Source: Mytilisepta virgata (taxonomy: Eukaryota > Mollusca > Bivalvia > Mytilida > Mytilidae). From it: a stretch of DNA of 64,000 bases. Shown piece after piece: positions 12,122 through 24,756 of the stretch. The translations under genes and the position numbers were made by a program. Under the pieces are notes generated by a model. That model was not told the origin of the DNA and did no database searches. It worked only from the letters and a program-made list of their open reading frames with translations. How positions within the stretch are numbered: the stretch's first letter is position 1; every line of letters starts with the position of its first letter. The DNA is taken from assembly GCA_028015205.1 (NCBI GenBank), contig CM051517.1, positions 60,635,455-60,699,454 on the forward strand, in the 5' to 3' direction.

Positions 12122-12402
12122 AATGCTATAAATGATATCATTGTTTATAGCTGATATGGTTCCTTCTCTTCTTGCCTTTTCATTGACGAAAATCGGTAAG
12201 AATTTGCAAAAATTAGACAACATATTCGTACTGGTCTTAAAAACCGATCAAGTGTTTGCCAACATAAAAGGCTGTTCTAAAATATGTCTATTTCCAGAAG
12301 AAACGGTGTTTTTCACTTTGTTCCGTGACATACAACATTGCAGGATAAACCCATTTCAATCGGTGATATTCTTACTCCTCTTCTGTTCGCCTATACACGG
12401 TG
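12122..12402 (+). repeat. Right arm of the large inverted duplication
   Basis: This is the partner of 11272-11637 in opposite orientation. The spacer between the arms is about 480 bp, of which 273 bp are the SINE and its extra target copy, leaving about 210 bp that include a 10-C run. The 140-codon open frame starting at 12132, the longest in the window, lies over this arm and is treated as non-genic because its counterpart in the other arm is shorter and no domain is recognised. Confidence 0.85.
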
Positions 12403-13763
12403 TATTGAACTTAAGAGGTGAAAAACTATTGACATTCAACAATACGATCACAGACAAGGTTATTTTTCAATTTTTAAATACGTTATTCGATATAACCTTA
12501 TACCAACGTATCTCCCTAATTCATAACAATTGGTTAGGATTTAACTTTTACTAATATTCTTAGGAGTTTTGAAAGTTTGGGAATGTTATTCGATAAAATT
12601 GTTCCCGCTCGAAATGTTTGTATTATCATATTTAGTCACAAACAACTATGGTTGAGAAAATACGTTTGGAACAAATATCGGCTATGAAGGAGATTGTAAA
12701 TTAGTTCAGAGCTGATTTTTCATATTTAATACTAGTATATGATTAACTAGAATTTAACACACAAATTAAGTAAATAATAGCTATCATAGATGTACAATGT
12801 ATTTGGCCTGTAACAGGAAATATTCCCTGTCAACTAAGCTGCGATTCTTTAACAATACATAATATCTTAAACTTTGTTTTTGCAGACCAAATTTAATTGC
12901 CTGGTCGTAGAGTTATATATATGGACAAGCTAAAACCTCTTGGGAGAGTATCACTGCTATCAAAATTAGATCATCATTGTGGAAGTGTTCAGGAGCCATG
13001 TAGATCGATCTTTAAATAATATAATGTTTTCCCGTGAGGGTGTTAGTTAAGACTTTTCCTTTGTCGATCGGTTGACGCTTGATTGGGTTAAGTATTACTT
13101 TTTTATTGTAGAAAATTAAAGACTTATCGGTAATTTAACATCAAATATCTAGTTGTTTCAAGACTAATGTCCACAGTATTGGGCAACTGTATTTTCAACA
13201 GTGCAAAAAGTACAGTGACGTTGTCGCACTGGATAAGCAAGAGAAAGAAAACAAGTGAAAACAAAACTGAAAGCCTTCATATATGAGCTTTAAGCGATAC
13301 TTAAACATAAATATAAAATTAATGTGCTTTTCCGACAATACAGGGGGTTCAAATTATAAATTGCATGATAAAATTGAGGTACAATATTTTCAAGATCATC
13401 AGTTTTTGCAAATTCAACAGGACAAATAAAATCGGAATTTAGATCCACCAGTTACAGGCTAAAGCTTTACCACTTTTAATAAAATGTTAACATACGAAAA
13501 CTTGCCAATGAATTTTTTGGAGTAGTCTTGTTCATCTTTGTTGAATAATCTTATGGGATTTGGCTCATTCTGGAAAGAGCTCTTCATGTTTTTATCTACA
13601 TGTATATGATTTAATATTGGATGTAACGCATCATTTGATTGGTCAATTTTTTTTTCGTCTATTATATCATAGACTAAATTTTATTCTTCCCTATGATGTC
13701 ATTAAAGGGAACCCCAACGCTTTAGACGTCAAAACAACGGTTGAATTAAATTTTAAGGATTTA
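12403..13763. other. Gene-free stretch
   Basis: No gene is supported and no strong repeat is seen. Sequence from about 13620 ('cgcatcatttgattggtca') up to the hairpin at 13764 may belong to the same element as that hairpin, but no second copy in the window allows this to be tested. Confidence 0.5.
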
Positions 13764-13892
13764 CTGTAATTTTTGTTTTCAGTCTATTCGAAATTACCTC
13801 AATGCACATGGTGCACACTTTCAAATAACCCGCTATTTAGCGTGCACCTAGTGATTGAGGTTATTTCTTCATAGACTGAAAACAAATTACAG
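13764..13892. repeat. Compact inverted repeat, arms about 54 bp
   Basis: The left arm starts 'ctgtaatttttgttttcag' and the right arm ends with its complement, 'ctgaaaacaaattacag'. Pairing continues through 'tctat', 'attacctcaat' and 'ggtgca' up to a central piece of about 20 bp ('caaataacccgctattta'). The whole could fold into one long imperfect stem. This is typical of fold-back or miniature inverted-repeat elements; no flanking target duplication was found. Confidence 0.85.
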
Positions 13893-16800
13893 TCAATCAT
13901 TAAACATTGACAAACGTAATTTTTTTGTTATTGATATAATTGCAAAATATCACATGGTTTTTTAACTTATATAGAAAAAATTAATAAGGTGTTGAGACAT
14001 TGATCACATTGTTAAATATGGAGATAGTATTGTATTGTAGTATCAAGAACTGTCACATAGGATTTTAAAGAAGAATGTGTGTCTGTAAATGTCAGTTCAT
14101 TACACTTTTTTTCAAAATCAGTATTATTTCAATTCTTCTTGGAATCTTGTTTCCTCTAAACCTTAAGTGAGGATATATACTACTAACATTTATGGAAATG
14201 AATACATACGGTTTACATGTACAAATAAATAAGGCAACATCCAAATTACGGTACTTTAAAATACATGTACCACCCAGCTGTCCTCCTTACATGTGTGTGT
14301 AGGTCATAATACGTGCCGCAAAATAACCTTAATCTCAAAATAAAGGAATTCTTTACACATGTTACAGGTCTTGAGATTTTTATATAAGGATATGGGGTAT
14401 GCATCAATGACACCAATTATACAATACATGCAGATATGACAGTAACACAAAGAGTACATGTAGGTCATCTGACCGTCATCAATGAACATCGGCCAGCATC
14501 GCTTGAAAAGTTCTACTGAATAAGTATTTGCTATACATGTAATTAACAACAATTTTTAAAACATTAACCAGAAGTGACTCGTGTTGATTCAGTTACGTAA
14601 AATTTAAAATGTAAACAACTAACAATCCCATGCGAAGTTATTTGCCTCTAGAAGTTATCCGGTACTTAAATATTTTTATTTGATCGGATTTAAGGTTTGG
14701 ACGTTTTTCTTATTAGAATTAAAGGTAAAACAAACACTTAAAACAAGTATTTCATATTGGAGATCGATCTAAAGACTGTTCGACGTCAACCTTTTGACGG
14801 AGATTAAACGACGCGTACATTTTCGTGTCAACATCGGCGTATTTCAATCGTTTAGTCGTTAGAAATCCATTATTAACATAAACAGATTTATTTTCTTATA
14901 GAAATATTATGTTGAGTTTTCATTGTTTTGGATAATAGAACGTTGTATAATATTGCAGTAAAACTGTGATTACAATAACTAATATCTAGCCATATGTTGC
15001 ATCACAGCTGTTTTCGTAAAAATCTATATAAAATCTTTCCGAACGGTTACATCGCTTAAGATATTTTTTAAAGTGTTCATTCAAACGTCTTAATTGTTTA
15101 TATAAAATCTCCCACAAGTCTACACGAAAAGAGGGAATGGTTTATTCAAAATCAGGAACAGTATTAAATCATGAAGATATTCGATTATTTTTTAAGAGAA
15201 ATATTCTGAAATAATGAAAATGTCAATAGCCTTTCTAAAATATATTTAAGACAGAGCAGAAACTGTTTTATGTCCAAAGCACTAATTTTCAATCCTAGCT
15301 TTTAATTGTGTTTGTGCCAGCCTTTATTTTTGTTCTTTGTACCGCAATTATTCAGTGGTAGTCTAGTTGTTGCCTGACCCTTTGAATTAAATATTCTGAA
15401 TCGCTCTTACACGTACATATTTCTGTCCATTACAGGTCTATTACAATCTAGCCATTCTTTTCTCAGAAACAAAGTATGGTAACAAACATTGACCATTTTT
15501 CTTTTTGATCAGTTTCTGATGTTGCTTTTTGAAAAACTGAAAACGAGAAATATCGGAAAACAAGTTTAATACGTTATGTAATACATAATTCATAAATGTA
15601 ATGATTGTTTCTGAAAAAATATGCATTTGGAAATAATTTTAGCAAGTATATTAGATTGCTTGCCTTTGAGGTTTCACAGCATAACATATATGATAATCTT
15701 TACATGTGTATGTAATCACTTGAAAATTCATACAAAATTTGCATAACAGCTAAATGAACAAATACCAAAAAAAAACATAATACCGCTAGTAACATTATTG
15801 CTTATGTAATAATGAAGTTAATTGTTAGTTGAAAAAAATCATTTCTGCTGTTATTGTACAGAAAACTAAAATATATCAATGTTTTCCCGTCATTTTAACT
15901 TAATATGTGTGGTTCCAGTCAATTTGGTATTTTGGAATCAACCTTATCAAATTTTCCCACACCAGACAAAAGATATGTATAAAATGGCCATCCATTGTAT
16001 GCTTTTGTTTGCATTGATTCTATTTATCTGAACTGCTCGGATGATAAATGGTCCCTGTTAAATATTGTAAAACTGGTCTTTGGATGTACTTACCGCCATT
16101 ATCCGTAGCGTGATTGTATTTGGTTATATATCAGTTACAAAATAATGAAATTTGTTAAAAGCACTCAGACAGGGAATTATTGACCGCTGAAAATGATGGC
16201 AATAATTTGCTTCGCTTTTTGTCGTTTATAAAGAGAAACATTAATATCATAGTACTCTAAAGTATACAGTTGCAATTGGGTAACATTTAAGATATTGTAA
16301 TCGGGTTGTGTCTCGAATCTTTATTGACCAGACGTAAATTCTTGAAACTCATTTATTATAATGGACAGTTTTTCTCTGGGTTATTCTGTATCCAACGCCT
16401 CTAAAATTATAAACAGAATTTTATGTATCCCCAGTTTTGAGTACCTAAATGGTTAAATTACGTTATCTATTCCATAAATATAATCTTACTTTTTAAGGTT
16501 TTTAAAATTTATTTATTTATTTTCCATTAATTGTCGTTTATTTTATTACTTCTGCACTTGTTTCAATTATACATGTAATTGATCAGATGTAATTTTTGTG
16601 AGCGTTTGACTTGTAAACAAACTTACTTCTATATAATAAAAAGAAAATATGCATGTCAAGTAGAAAAATACATTTATTGTCAATTTTTGTACGTTGTTAT
16701 TTCTTCTTAAAGTATAGCTCAGAAACGCATTTGGTTGACGATAGAAAAGTATAGAGAATAATAAAATTGGCGCCGTTTAATGCATTTATGGTTTTATCTC

Positions 16801-19800
16801 TTGAAAGATAGACCTACGTAGGCAAAACAAATAAATAACCTCTTTATATCTATATGGAATTGTCTGATTCATAAAACATGTTTACTTTTTAGCACAAAGT
16901 GCATCAAAATTAGTACCATAGTTTATTTATTGTCTGGAGTTAAAAGTACCACTCACAAAAAAGACAGAATTTTTTTTAAGAGGACATTACACTTGTAACA
17001 GTGATAGCTGTAATTACTTTTTAGTGTTATAGAGTCGAAATGAGTTACAGATAGCCTCCCACTGGTTATGAATACGATATGTAGCATATTGATAAGATAA
17101 TAATTTTTACGTATAATTGTCATAAATTTATCTTTCAAAAACAGTTGAGAAAATAAGAATAACTACAGTTTCAATTGGCGACTATTTAGCTAGAGAATTG
17201 GAAATGCGTGTACATTCATTGTACATTTACCAATTACAATTATCGAGGTCTTCCTCAACGAGCAGACCCAAATCGTAAATCAATTAGAAATCCATAAAAA
17301 GGGAGAGGACGTCCCTCATACGCGACATCCTATCGTAAAATATAGTAGTCATTAGAAATATTTTTAAAGTCTACATCAACATTTTATATCAATAAATTGT
17401 ATATCTACATTCAAAAAAAAATTTAGAACGCCATAAACTGACAGATTAATAATAATTCCAATCTAATAACAAAAAAAAACAAAAACAAAAAAAAAAGAAA
17501 AATGCTTAGAACCTTTAATTGAGCCACAGTCGTAAGTGAATTATTCTACAAGGCCATTCGCAAACTTCGTTCTTATTAAAATTGATAGTTGATCTTCCAG
17601 AGCTGTATAATCGCCTTAAAATATTGAATATTTTTCAATTTACATCGGCACTGATTCAAATATAGAATGATTACATTCCGTTGCTTCTTTTCATTGCATT
17701 CTTCCAACAGGTCGGTTCTTAATGAGACAGAAACAAATATCATTTCTGCTGAGTCTGACATGCCTTGCGATTTAACGACTTTCAGTTACAAAATGAACAA
17801 CAAATATGAAACTAAATTTTAATAACATTAAATTACGTGCCAGGTTGCAAGTAAAATGGTTTCCATAGTAATATGTTTGTAAACAATAATACTAGTAGGT
17901 GGCATAGGAAGTTGTTATCACGATTCCGGTCCGAAAGAAGAAGGTATGATTTCAGCCAATATTTGGCCCCATCTGACATGAAAAAATTATAAAATTAAGG
18001 TTTCAGATTCGAATTTGTATCATTTTTATTGTAATCGAACTTTCACAATCGATCAATCATTGTGCAAAATTCCTTCCCATGATGCAACGGCGGTTTCATG
18101 GGCGTCTGCTAAATCAAGGATTTGAAGAAAAGTCATTGTTTTCACAGTAGATTTTGGTCAAAAAGATTTTGTAAAATAACGTTTGTCTTACATAAAGACA
18201 CATTTCAGTGAAATATCTTTTTGGGCAAGGCTGTTGATCATATCAAAATATTAATTCAAAGGTCCAAAAATGACTAAAATTTGGCGTTTTTCATTGATTT
18301 TTTAACAATTAGCCATCGTTTACGGCATATTGCAGGTATTATAGGAATTTCTTGTCAAAACCATAACGTGTTCCTTACTTAATGATAGCTGAGAGTAAGT
18401 TTTTCATTTCTTTTTAATTTTGAAATTCAAGGGTCCAAATATCAGGCCAAATTATACAATGTCCAAATTTTTGTTATTCTCAATTGATACATGTACCAAA
18501 GGATTGATTTTTTATAATTTGAGTTCAACCCAGAGATCTGGTTACCGAATTCCCAGATGGCGGACATGGGGGGCCCTCTAGTCGGATGGGGATATCAAAT
18601 CATGGTCATGGACCGTAATAATGTTGATAATGTATTTGGAGAGTTTTTACAGAAAGCTAAATTATACGTCGGTACCCAACTCCCCACCCTTTTTTTCATG
18701 GGACTAAAAATTGAAGATGCCATTTGTGTTCGGTCCATCCAAATTTCTGGATTACTTTGATGTCTGTATTTACTGTTAAACTAGTTCTCGTCCTAAAAAT
18801 GCATGAAACATTCGCCACTTGACGATAACCAAACAACAACAGATCACACAAAGTAAAAGTTATATTCATGGATTTGTTACAGAAAATACCAGTATTTACC
18901 AAATTCCAAAATAACAGAAATACTAAGGGTTCATTCCTTGTATTGCACATGGTAGATCTCCTTAGCTGAAATTTGGCTTCCTATTTCGGTATTTTTGGTT
19001 GAGTACTTCTTGTTTAATATAAGTTTGGTTTTTGGTCTTCCAAATGTTTCGGTTTTAATGCTGCTGATGAGAGGTAACTCCTTGAAATGCGTCGTATACA
19101 GCATTGTATAAATTTACAATATCTAATATTAGTATCTTTTGATTGTTATTTTTTTTTATATTAAACAGAATAAGCACAACAGATTAAGATTTCCTGGCAT
19201 CCTACTGGATCATTTGGAAAGCACGTTGGAAAAAATACTTTTTACAAAATTTTTACATCACAAAATTCGACATATTGATCTCCAAGTCCATATTTTTCAA
19301 CAATGACCGAGATTCCCCCAATATTTAATCAGTAAGTGTTTTATTATACCGAGTAGTGAAAACCGGGCAATAGTTCCTGTATTAGAAATGGACAATCTAC
19401 ATTGTATGTGTACATAAAAACACTATCTTGTATAATAAAAAAAATCATATTTTAGATGAGGAGGCATTAAGGCTTTTATCTGGTTGATTAAGGATATGTT
19501 TTGACTATTAGTTTCGTATTTACAACATTTAGAATTTAACCATCACGCATGAACCATTTACGTCTTCAGTCTAAATAATCCAATATATCACGGCCGACAG
19601 ATACGCCAAACAAAATAATTCCACTAGTATTATTATATTAATTGTACTGCAATATTTGGTGTGTTATGTAATATGGCAATTTGCAGTTTTATGTAACTAT
19701 TCACAAAGGGGAAATCAATTTTCACTTTCGTTTTATCTCATGTAGTCACACATTTATACCATCGAAACTTGAAAATGATAGCGGTTGGTTTTAGATTGTA

Positions 19801-20317
19801 TTTCAAATTCGATAAAATTATGTGAATTTTGTTTTTGCTGACATGTGTAATCCTGTCATTCTTGAATGAAATTCCTTCCAGGTATTTTGGGTTCCTTTTT
19901 AAATATTTTTAAGCCACGTGTTTTATTCAATAAATTTCCAAAGGAAATGATAACGAATTAACATTCAGTTAAACTCTGAAGAACAAAAATTAATTAAAAT
20001 TCCAATACACACTTCTATTAATGATTAGATTTTAATAGCTAAATAAAGGATGTCCGATATATACGTCTTGTCGCATAATATTCAGGTATCCGTGTCTTCG
20101 CTTGCAATGAAACTCTGTGTTTCGTGTTCTGGCCAACTCAATTGCAGCAATTAATATCGCAGCGTAAATGTAGGTGTACCGGAGCGGAAGTGAACAACTC
20201 CCTGGCGTTAGGTGTTCTGGTTTACAGTGTTTATGACGTCGTGTTATCCCTAAATTACGCCCTAAATATTTTTTGGAAAATAAGCTAGAAATGTACCATT
20301 TTTATGACTTTGATGTA
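13893..20317. other. Long gene-free stretch
   Basis: More than 6 kb with no supported coding region, no RNA gene and no strong repeat. Open frames are below about 90 codons and lack recognisable domains. It contains A-rich runs (17461-17505) and a somewhat less A+T-rich patch at 20090-20270 ('gtgtaccggagcggaagtg') that has no second copy in the window. A regulatory role cannot be judged from sequence alone. Confidence 0.5.
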
Positions 20318-20693
20318 TAGATTCTCATTCAGGTACGAGTGGGTTATGGAATTTCTCCACCTGAGATAGTTAGTTTTTTTTTATTTTCAACACGCGAGCT
20401 TTAAGCGAGCGTGTTAAAATCTAAAATTTAACTATCGAGGGTAGAGAAATTCTACAACTCACGAGTAAATTGAAGGACAATCTGTTTCTCCTATGATTCA
20501 CAACAAAACATTGCTACGCATTTTGTTTACATGAACGCCATTTCGGAACTTCTCTAGTTTATCTTTCAAATAAATGTAATAAGAAAAACGGCGGGAATTC
20601 CCATGCAGAAATGTAATCACTCAGAAGTAGTTAAAATATTATGTATTTTAATCCCACCGATTAAACATATTAAACACGTCAAGAATAGGCGAA
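20318..20693 (+). mobile_element. Palindrome-headed element P, copy 1
   Basis: The first 165 bp form a long imperfect palindrome: 'agattctcattcaggtacga' ... 'ttcaacacgcgag', a short loop, then 'gcgagcgtgttaaaatct' ... 'ctcacgagtaaattgaagg'. A second part follows with 'tctctagtttatc', 'cccaccgattaaac' and the end 'caagaatagg'. The same order is found at 61978-62355 and, reversed, at 50013-50324. The left arm here has extra T ('gtttttttttattttc'), so it pairs worse than copy 3. No open frame is shared, so it is a non-autonomous element of unknown class. Confidence 0.85.
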
Positions 20694-21892
20694 AACAATT
20701 TATAGTTGCAGGATAATAAAAAAAATATATATTACCTCTTATTTCTACCTGTTTCCAAGGGTTGTGGAAATAAATTGTATATTGTCCGACTTATGTACAT
20801 ATATTGTATATATGTTATATCGATTGTTTCTGAAAAAGCTAGGAATAAAGAAGTAGAGCATTTTCGCCTGTATTTATTTCACTTCTACGGGTATTTTCAA
20901 TTAGTCGCCCAAAGCCTTTCAAAATTTCTATGGGCATTGTCTGGTACATGGTCTCTTAAGATTTGCTAATAATAACTAACAAATAAGTTATCAAAAAATA
21001 TTCTAAATACCTGAATATCGTTTTTGTGGACAGTTTTAACACAATTTTGCTAAGTTAACATCTTCAAGACAGTTTTTCAACGTGAAGGACACTCAGAACC
21101 AAAACGAATTTTTTGCTGTAAGTCAGTTTATATATCTCCGCTTCTTTAATATGACAGTAGAATGGTTTTAGTTCTGAATTTCATTCTTTGCGATATTTAA
21201 AAAAGTGGTATAAATTGGCCCAAATCGTCCGTATACACGACTTTTGATGGTACAAAAATCGAACTTATTAATGATTAAGCGTAATATTTCTGTTCGTTTA
21301 CATAAAAATGTATTGCAAACAATCGTTTACGACAAAAAGTGGGAAATAGTTAAGATTAAAAAATCAATGGTTATGAGTGAAACAAATACAGGGGGGAAGT
21401 GACCCTACTCCTTTGAAAGGAATGTGGCTCATCATCGTATTCCTTACTTCTCGTAATACAAGATTTAAATGACGTCAGGAAACAATATGTTTTCTCACCC
21501 ACTACTTGTAAGCAATATTTTATGGTGACATTTGCAACAGTTTCAAATTACACTGATGTGCAAACATTTATTAATGTACAATGAATATTCATGGCTTGTA
21601 ATACAAAAAAAAAACAGATTACATCAAGAGACAGTATCATTGATAACAACTTTTAATCCACCCACTTTATTAAAATAATATGTTTCTTCTAAAATTTGCA
21701 TCACTGAAAAAATATCCCGATAGATATACACACGTACATTTTGTATACAATAGTATACATTGTATGTAAACTTGAATCATCATGTAATCTTTGAAAATAA
21801 ATCCTAATTCTATATTCAAATAACATCAAGAGGTAGAAAAACAATAAAGTTTAATCCACCCCACCTATGAAAAATATGTTATTTTGTTAAAA
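20694..21892. other. Gene-free stretch
   Basis: No gene or clear repeat. The open frame at 20706-20969 (87 codons) begins just beyond the P element, is low in complexity and matches no family I know. Confidence 0.5.
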
Positions 21893-22042
21893 TATGGTCA
21901 TTTTGGTATTTTCAATTTGCTGTTCAACCTTTTGGATTGTTGTTTTGGTTTTCAACATTTTAGTCCTTGAGGAAAACGGCGTAAATCGACGAAATGTGCA
22001 CATTTTGTGCATCGATATTGGTTTCAAAGAATTTTAATATAC
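21893..22042 (-). repeat. Dispersed repeat R4, minus-strand copy
   Basis: Read on the minus strand it gives 'aaagaattctttgaaac'-like start, 'gatgcacaaaatgtgcac', 'atttcgtcgatttac', a 'gttttcctcaaggac' block, 'aaaatgttgaaaaccaaaac' and 'aaaatgacca', which is the order seen at 8513-8720. It is one of the better preserved copies. Confidence 0.75.
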
Positions 22043-23942
22043 AAGACTAAGGTATGGGGCACCATAAATTTTACCATTGTTTAAATAAGCTGAACTGAGA
22101 ATCATAAATTGCACTAATCAATCCTAATTGATACATAAACATGTACATATTCATGGGAGATCCGTTTTAAATAATGAATTAGATTTTTCATTTTCATAAC
22201 CAAAAGTTTCTTTTTCATCAAAATGATCTCTCTTTAGAACAACATTAAACAAAATGTAGTCCCATCACTTTAATTAATTTTAAAAAAAAGCTACAGTCCA
22301 AAATCTTGTCTAAGTAGCATTTATTCTAAAGTTATCAAATATGTCACACATTCTCAAGTAGTATTCAATATGCCGTTAATTAAAGTCCATTTTTATTAAA
22401 CCATACCTTTTCACAATAGTTAAGAGTTGCACAAAGGTACAGTACATTGTACACATGTAGTACTAATTTTGTTAATTGTTTGTAAACTTCAGATATTCTG
22501 GGCACAATTATAATGGCAGTAAAATCAAAATGACACTGAGCTCCACCTTTTTATATGACGTTATTAGTAAATCCACATAAGCTGAAGTATTCTCACTAGC
22601 AAAAGGCAAAATTTGCTTGCACCTTACACTATAGACTGTCCAAACTTGATCTGCAACATTAAAGGCTTGTTTTTTTTCAAAGATTTATGCCGACAACTCC
22701 CTATGTGAAAAACAATTAAAGGTATCAAAATTGTAATTTAGATTTGAAAAGCACCTAAAATTAAATAAGGGGCCATACATAGTTGTCAACCATATTCCTA
22801 AAGTGTGCAAAAAGTGTGGTTGACAATTATGGATGACCCCTAAACTAATTCGCTCTGTTGTTCAAAATTATCTGCCTAATTATGGGTTTTGTGGTCTATA
22901 CATGTTTGCTGTGGTCTTTATCTTCAGTTTTTTGTTTATATCAGTTTGCCTATTGCTTTTCCCTTTCTAGGCTTTTCTTTACAGTTACTTATACAAAATA
23001 CATTGTCAAATTCAATAATATATCAAGATGTGAAAAGGGAAGAAATTGTACCGAAAAAACGCCTTCTTGTCGTAAGAGTTTGGCAGCTGGACTTTAAGAA
23101 AACGTTAATGCGATGTTCATGTATATGAGTCGATTCTGATATCAAACATTTTTTTTTTTTAGAAATAAGAGAAATTTTTCGTAATAAAGAAACGTATAGA
23201 AGATTTTAGACAAACCGAAAAAACTTTCCCTCAGAGCTCGGAAATTGATAGTAAGATACATGTACTTATAATCGAAGAATTGTCTCTTCAGGGTAGAAAA
23301 ATAATAATAATAAATTAAAAAAAAAAAAACAAAAACAAACAGCTAGTGGAAACGAGTTCTTTTTTTAAGTGTGAATACCAAATTTATTCTGATAATAATA
23401 ATAATAATAATAATAATAATTGGCTTTAAGTCCAACATTAACGAAAACAGTTTTGGTGTCATATATACAATGTATAAACGTGCACTTTACAGATATTAAA
23501 TGACTGACAATCAAATGAAACCTAGACAAAAGTTGTACTATATTTCTTTAGACATGAATTCAAAATTCTGATTGCATCTGAAATAATCTAATATTTTTCA
23601 GACTGTCATTTTGAATTATGTAACACAAATTACTTTTATCTTGAATCTCTAACAAATGTACTGTATCTGGGCAGCCATTGTACTTGATATGCAGAAGACA
23701 ATGTCTGTTGTCTTATTTCATAATTATTCTCTTATTTGTTGTTTGTTGGTTTATATTTTGTTATTTTACAGTGTACAATATATTTGCTTTTTTATTATAC
23801 CAGAAACGAGCAAAGCATTAGTGATGTTTATAACCTGAAGCTCACAGTTTCAATGAACTCGATACACGTATAAAATGACAATGTGTATGCCTGGCTTTGC
23901 AACGTCACAAATCACACCATAAAGAATTTTATCAGTTACTTT
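22043..23942. other. Gene-free stretch with an AAT microsatellite
   Basis: No coding region is supported. Overlapping open frames at 22858-23128 have no domain. A-rich runs lie near 23305-23340, and an AAT repeat at 23392-23420. Confidence 0.5.
23392..23420 (+). repeat. (ATA/AAT)n microsatellite
   Basis: Nearly ten uninterrupted trinucleotide copies. Confidence 0.95.
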
Positions 23943-24540
23943 TTATAACTTTATAACTTTATTAATCAAATGCACATTTATACCCTGAGGGGTTGAAGGC
24001 ATAGACAATAATTTAACTACAGTTATGCAGTCCATCCTCCTCAGTTCTATAGATTTTTTAATGAATGGAACTGTATACATCAAAATTTGTGGTAATGACA
24101 GAATTAATTTTAATCTGTTCTTTTTATCATATTCATAAAATTCAGGACAGACACTTGCTATGCTTTCATTTAGTTTACATCGCAAAGTATCATGGTACTT
24201 TGGACATGTAAAGAAAAAATGATATTCATCTTCAACTACATTTAAATGGCAAAGTTTACATAACATATCTTCTCTTTTAATTCTTGTATGTCTTCCTCTT
24301 TAAACTTGAAGAAAATGGCCAGACACACGCATTTTACATATAAGTTTTCTATTTTCAAAATCATTATTAAGAATATAGTTATACCGTCGCGAGTTTATAC
24401 ACAGGTAAGTTTTATATGGCCCTTAACTTCAAATTAGTATTTACCTGATGTATTAATGTCGCTAATAAATCCAGAAATCAAGGACAATTTTTCATTTGCA
24501 GTATGCAACTTAAAGGAGTACAGAACACCTAAGGGAATTA
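23943..24540 (-). pseudogene. Decayed 3' end of a non-LTR retrotransposon reverse transcriptase
   Basis: On the minus strand the final 107-codon frame starts with 'CKLCHLNVVEDEYHFFFTC', the Cys-Cys-His-Cys zinc-knuckle motif that closes the ORF2 of many animal LINEs. In the same frame further upstream one reads 'NDFENRKLICKMRVSGHF', then a stop at 24300-24302, then 'RGRHTRIKRED' leading into the knuckle; this layout is the usual C-terminal end of such proteins. Still further upstream the frame shifts near 24421-24425, with another stop at 24434-24436, but 'LISGFISDINTS' can be followed to about 24540. The catalytic domains are missing, so this is a 5'-truncated dead copy. Its 3' end has a 'ttataac' repeat at 23942-23960, possibly the microsatellite tail. 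The clade is not decided. Confidence 0.85.
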
Positions 24541-24756
24541 ACTCTTTAAAACTCAGCTGAACGTTTTAATCAAGTACTATTCATGTAAAGAGAAATCAAG
24601 CTTCTCAATGATCAAAATTAGTGTTTGTCAAACTGCTATAAATCCAATAAAATTATTCCCGTAATTTGTGTGGTTCAAATTTCTTGAAATTTTCATTTCT
24701 CTGTCAACAGGTCAAGGTAAATATTTTATGAAAATTAAACGAGCCAATTCTATTTT

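Noticed and set aside
12132..12554. 140-codon open frame, the longest in the window
   Set aside because: It lies over an inverted-duplication arm, the matching frame in the other arm is shorter and differs, and no domain or signal is recognisable.
20318..20693. Element P as a Helitron
   Set aside because: The minus-strand reading begins with TC, but the other end is 'ctat' or 'ctac', not CTRR, and the hairpin is far larger than the short Helitron terminal stem.
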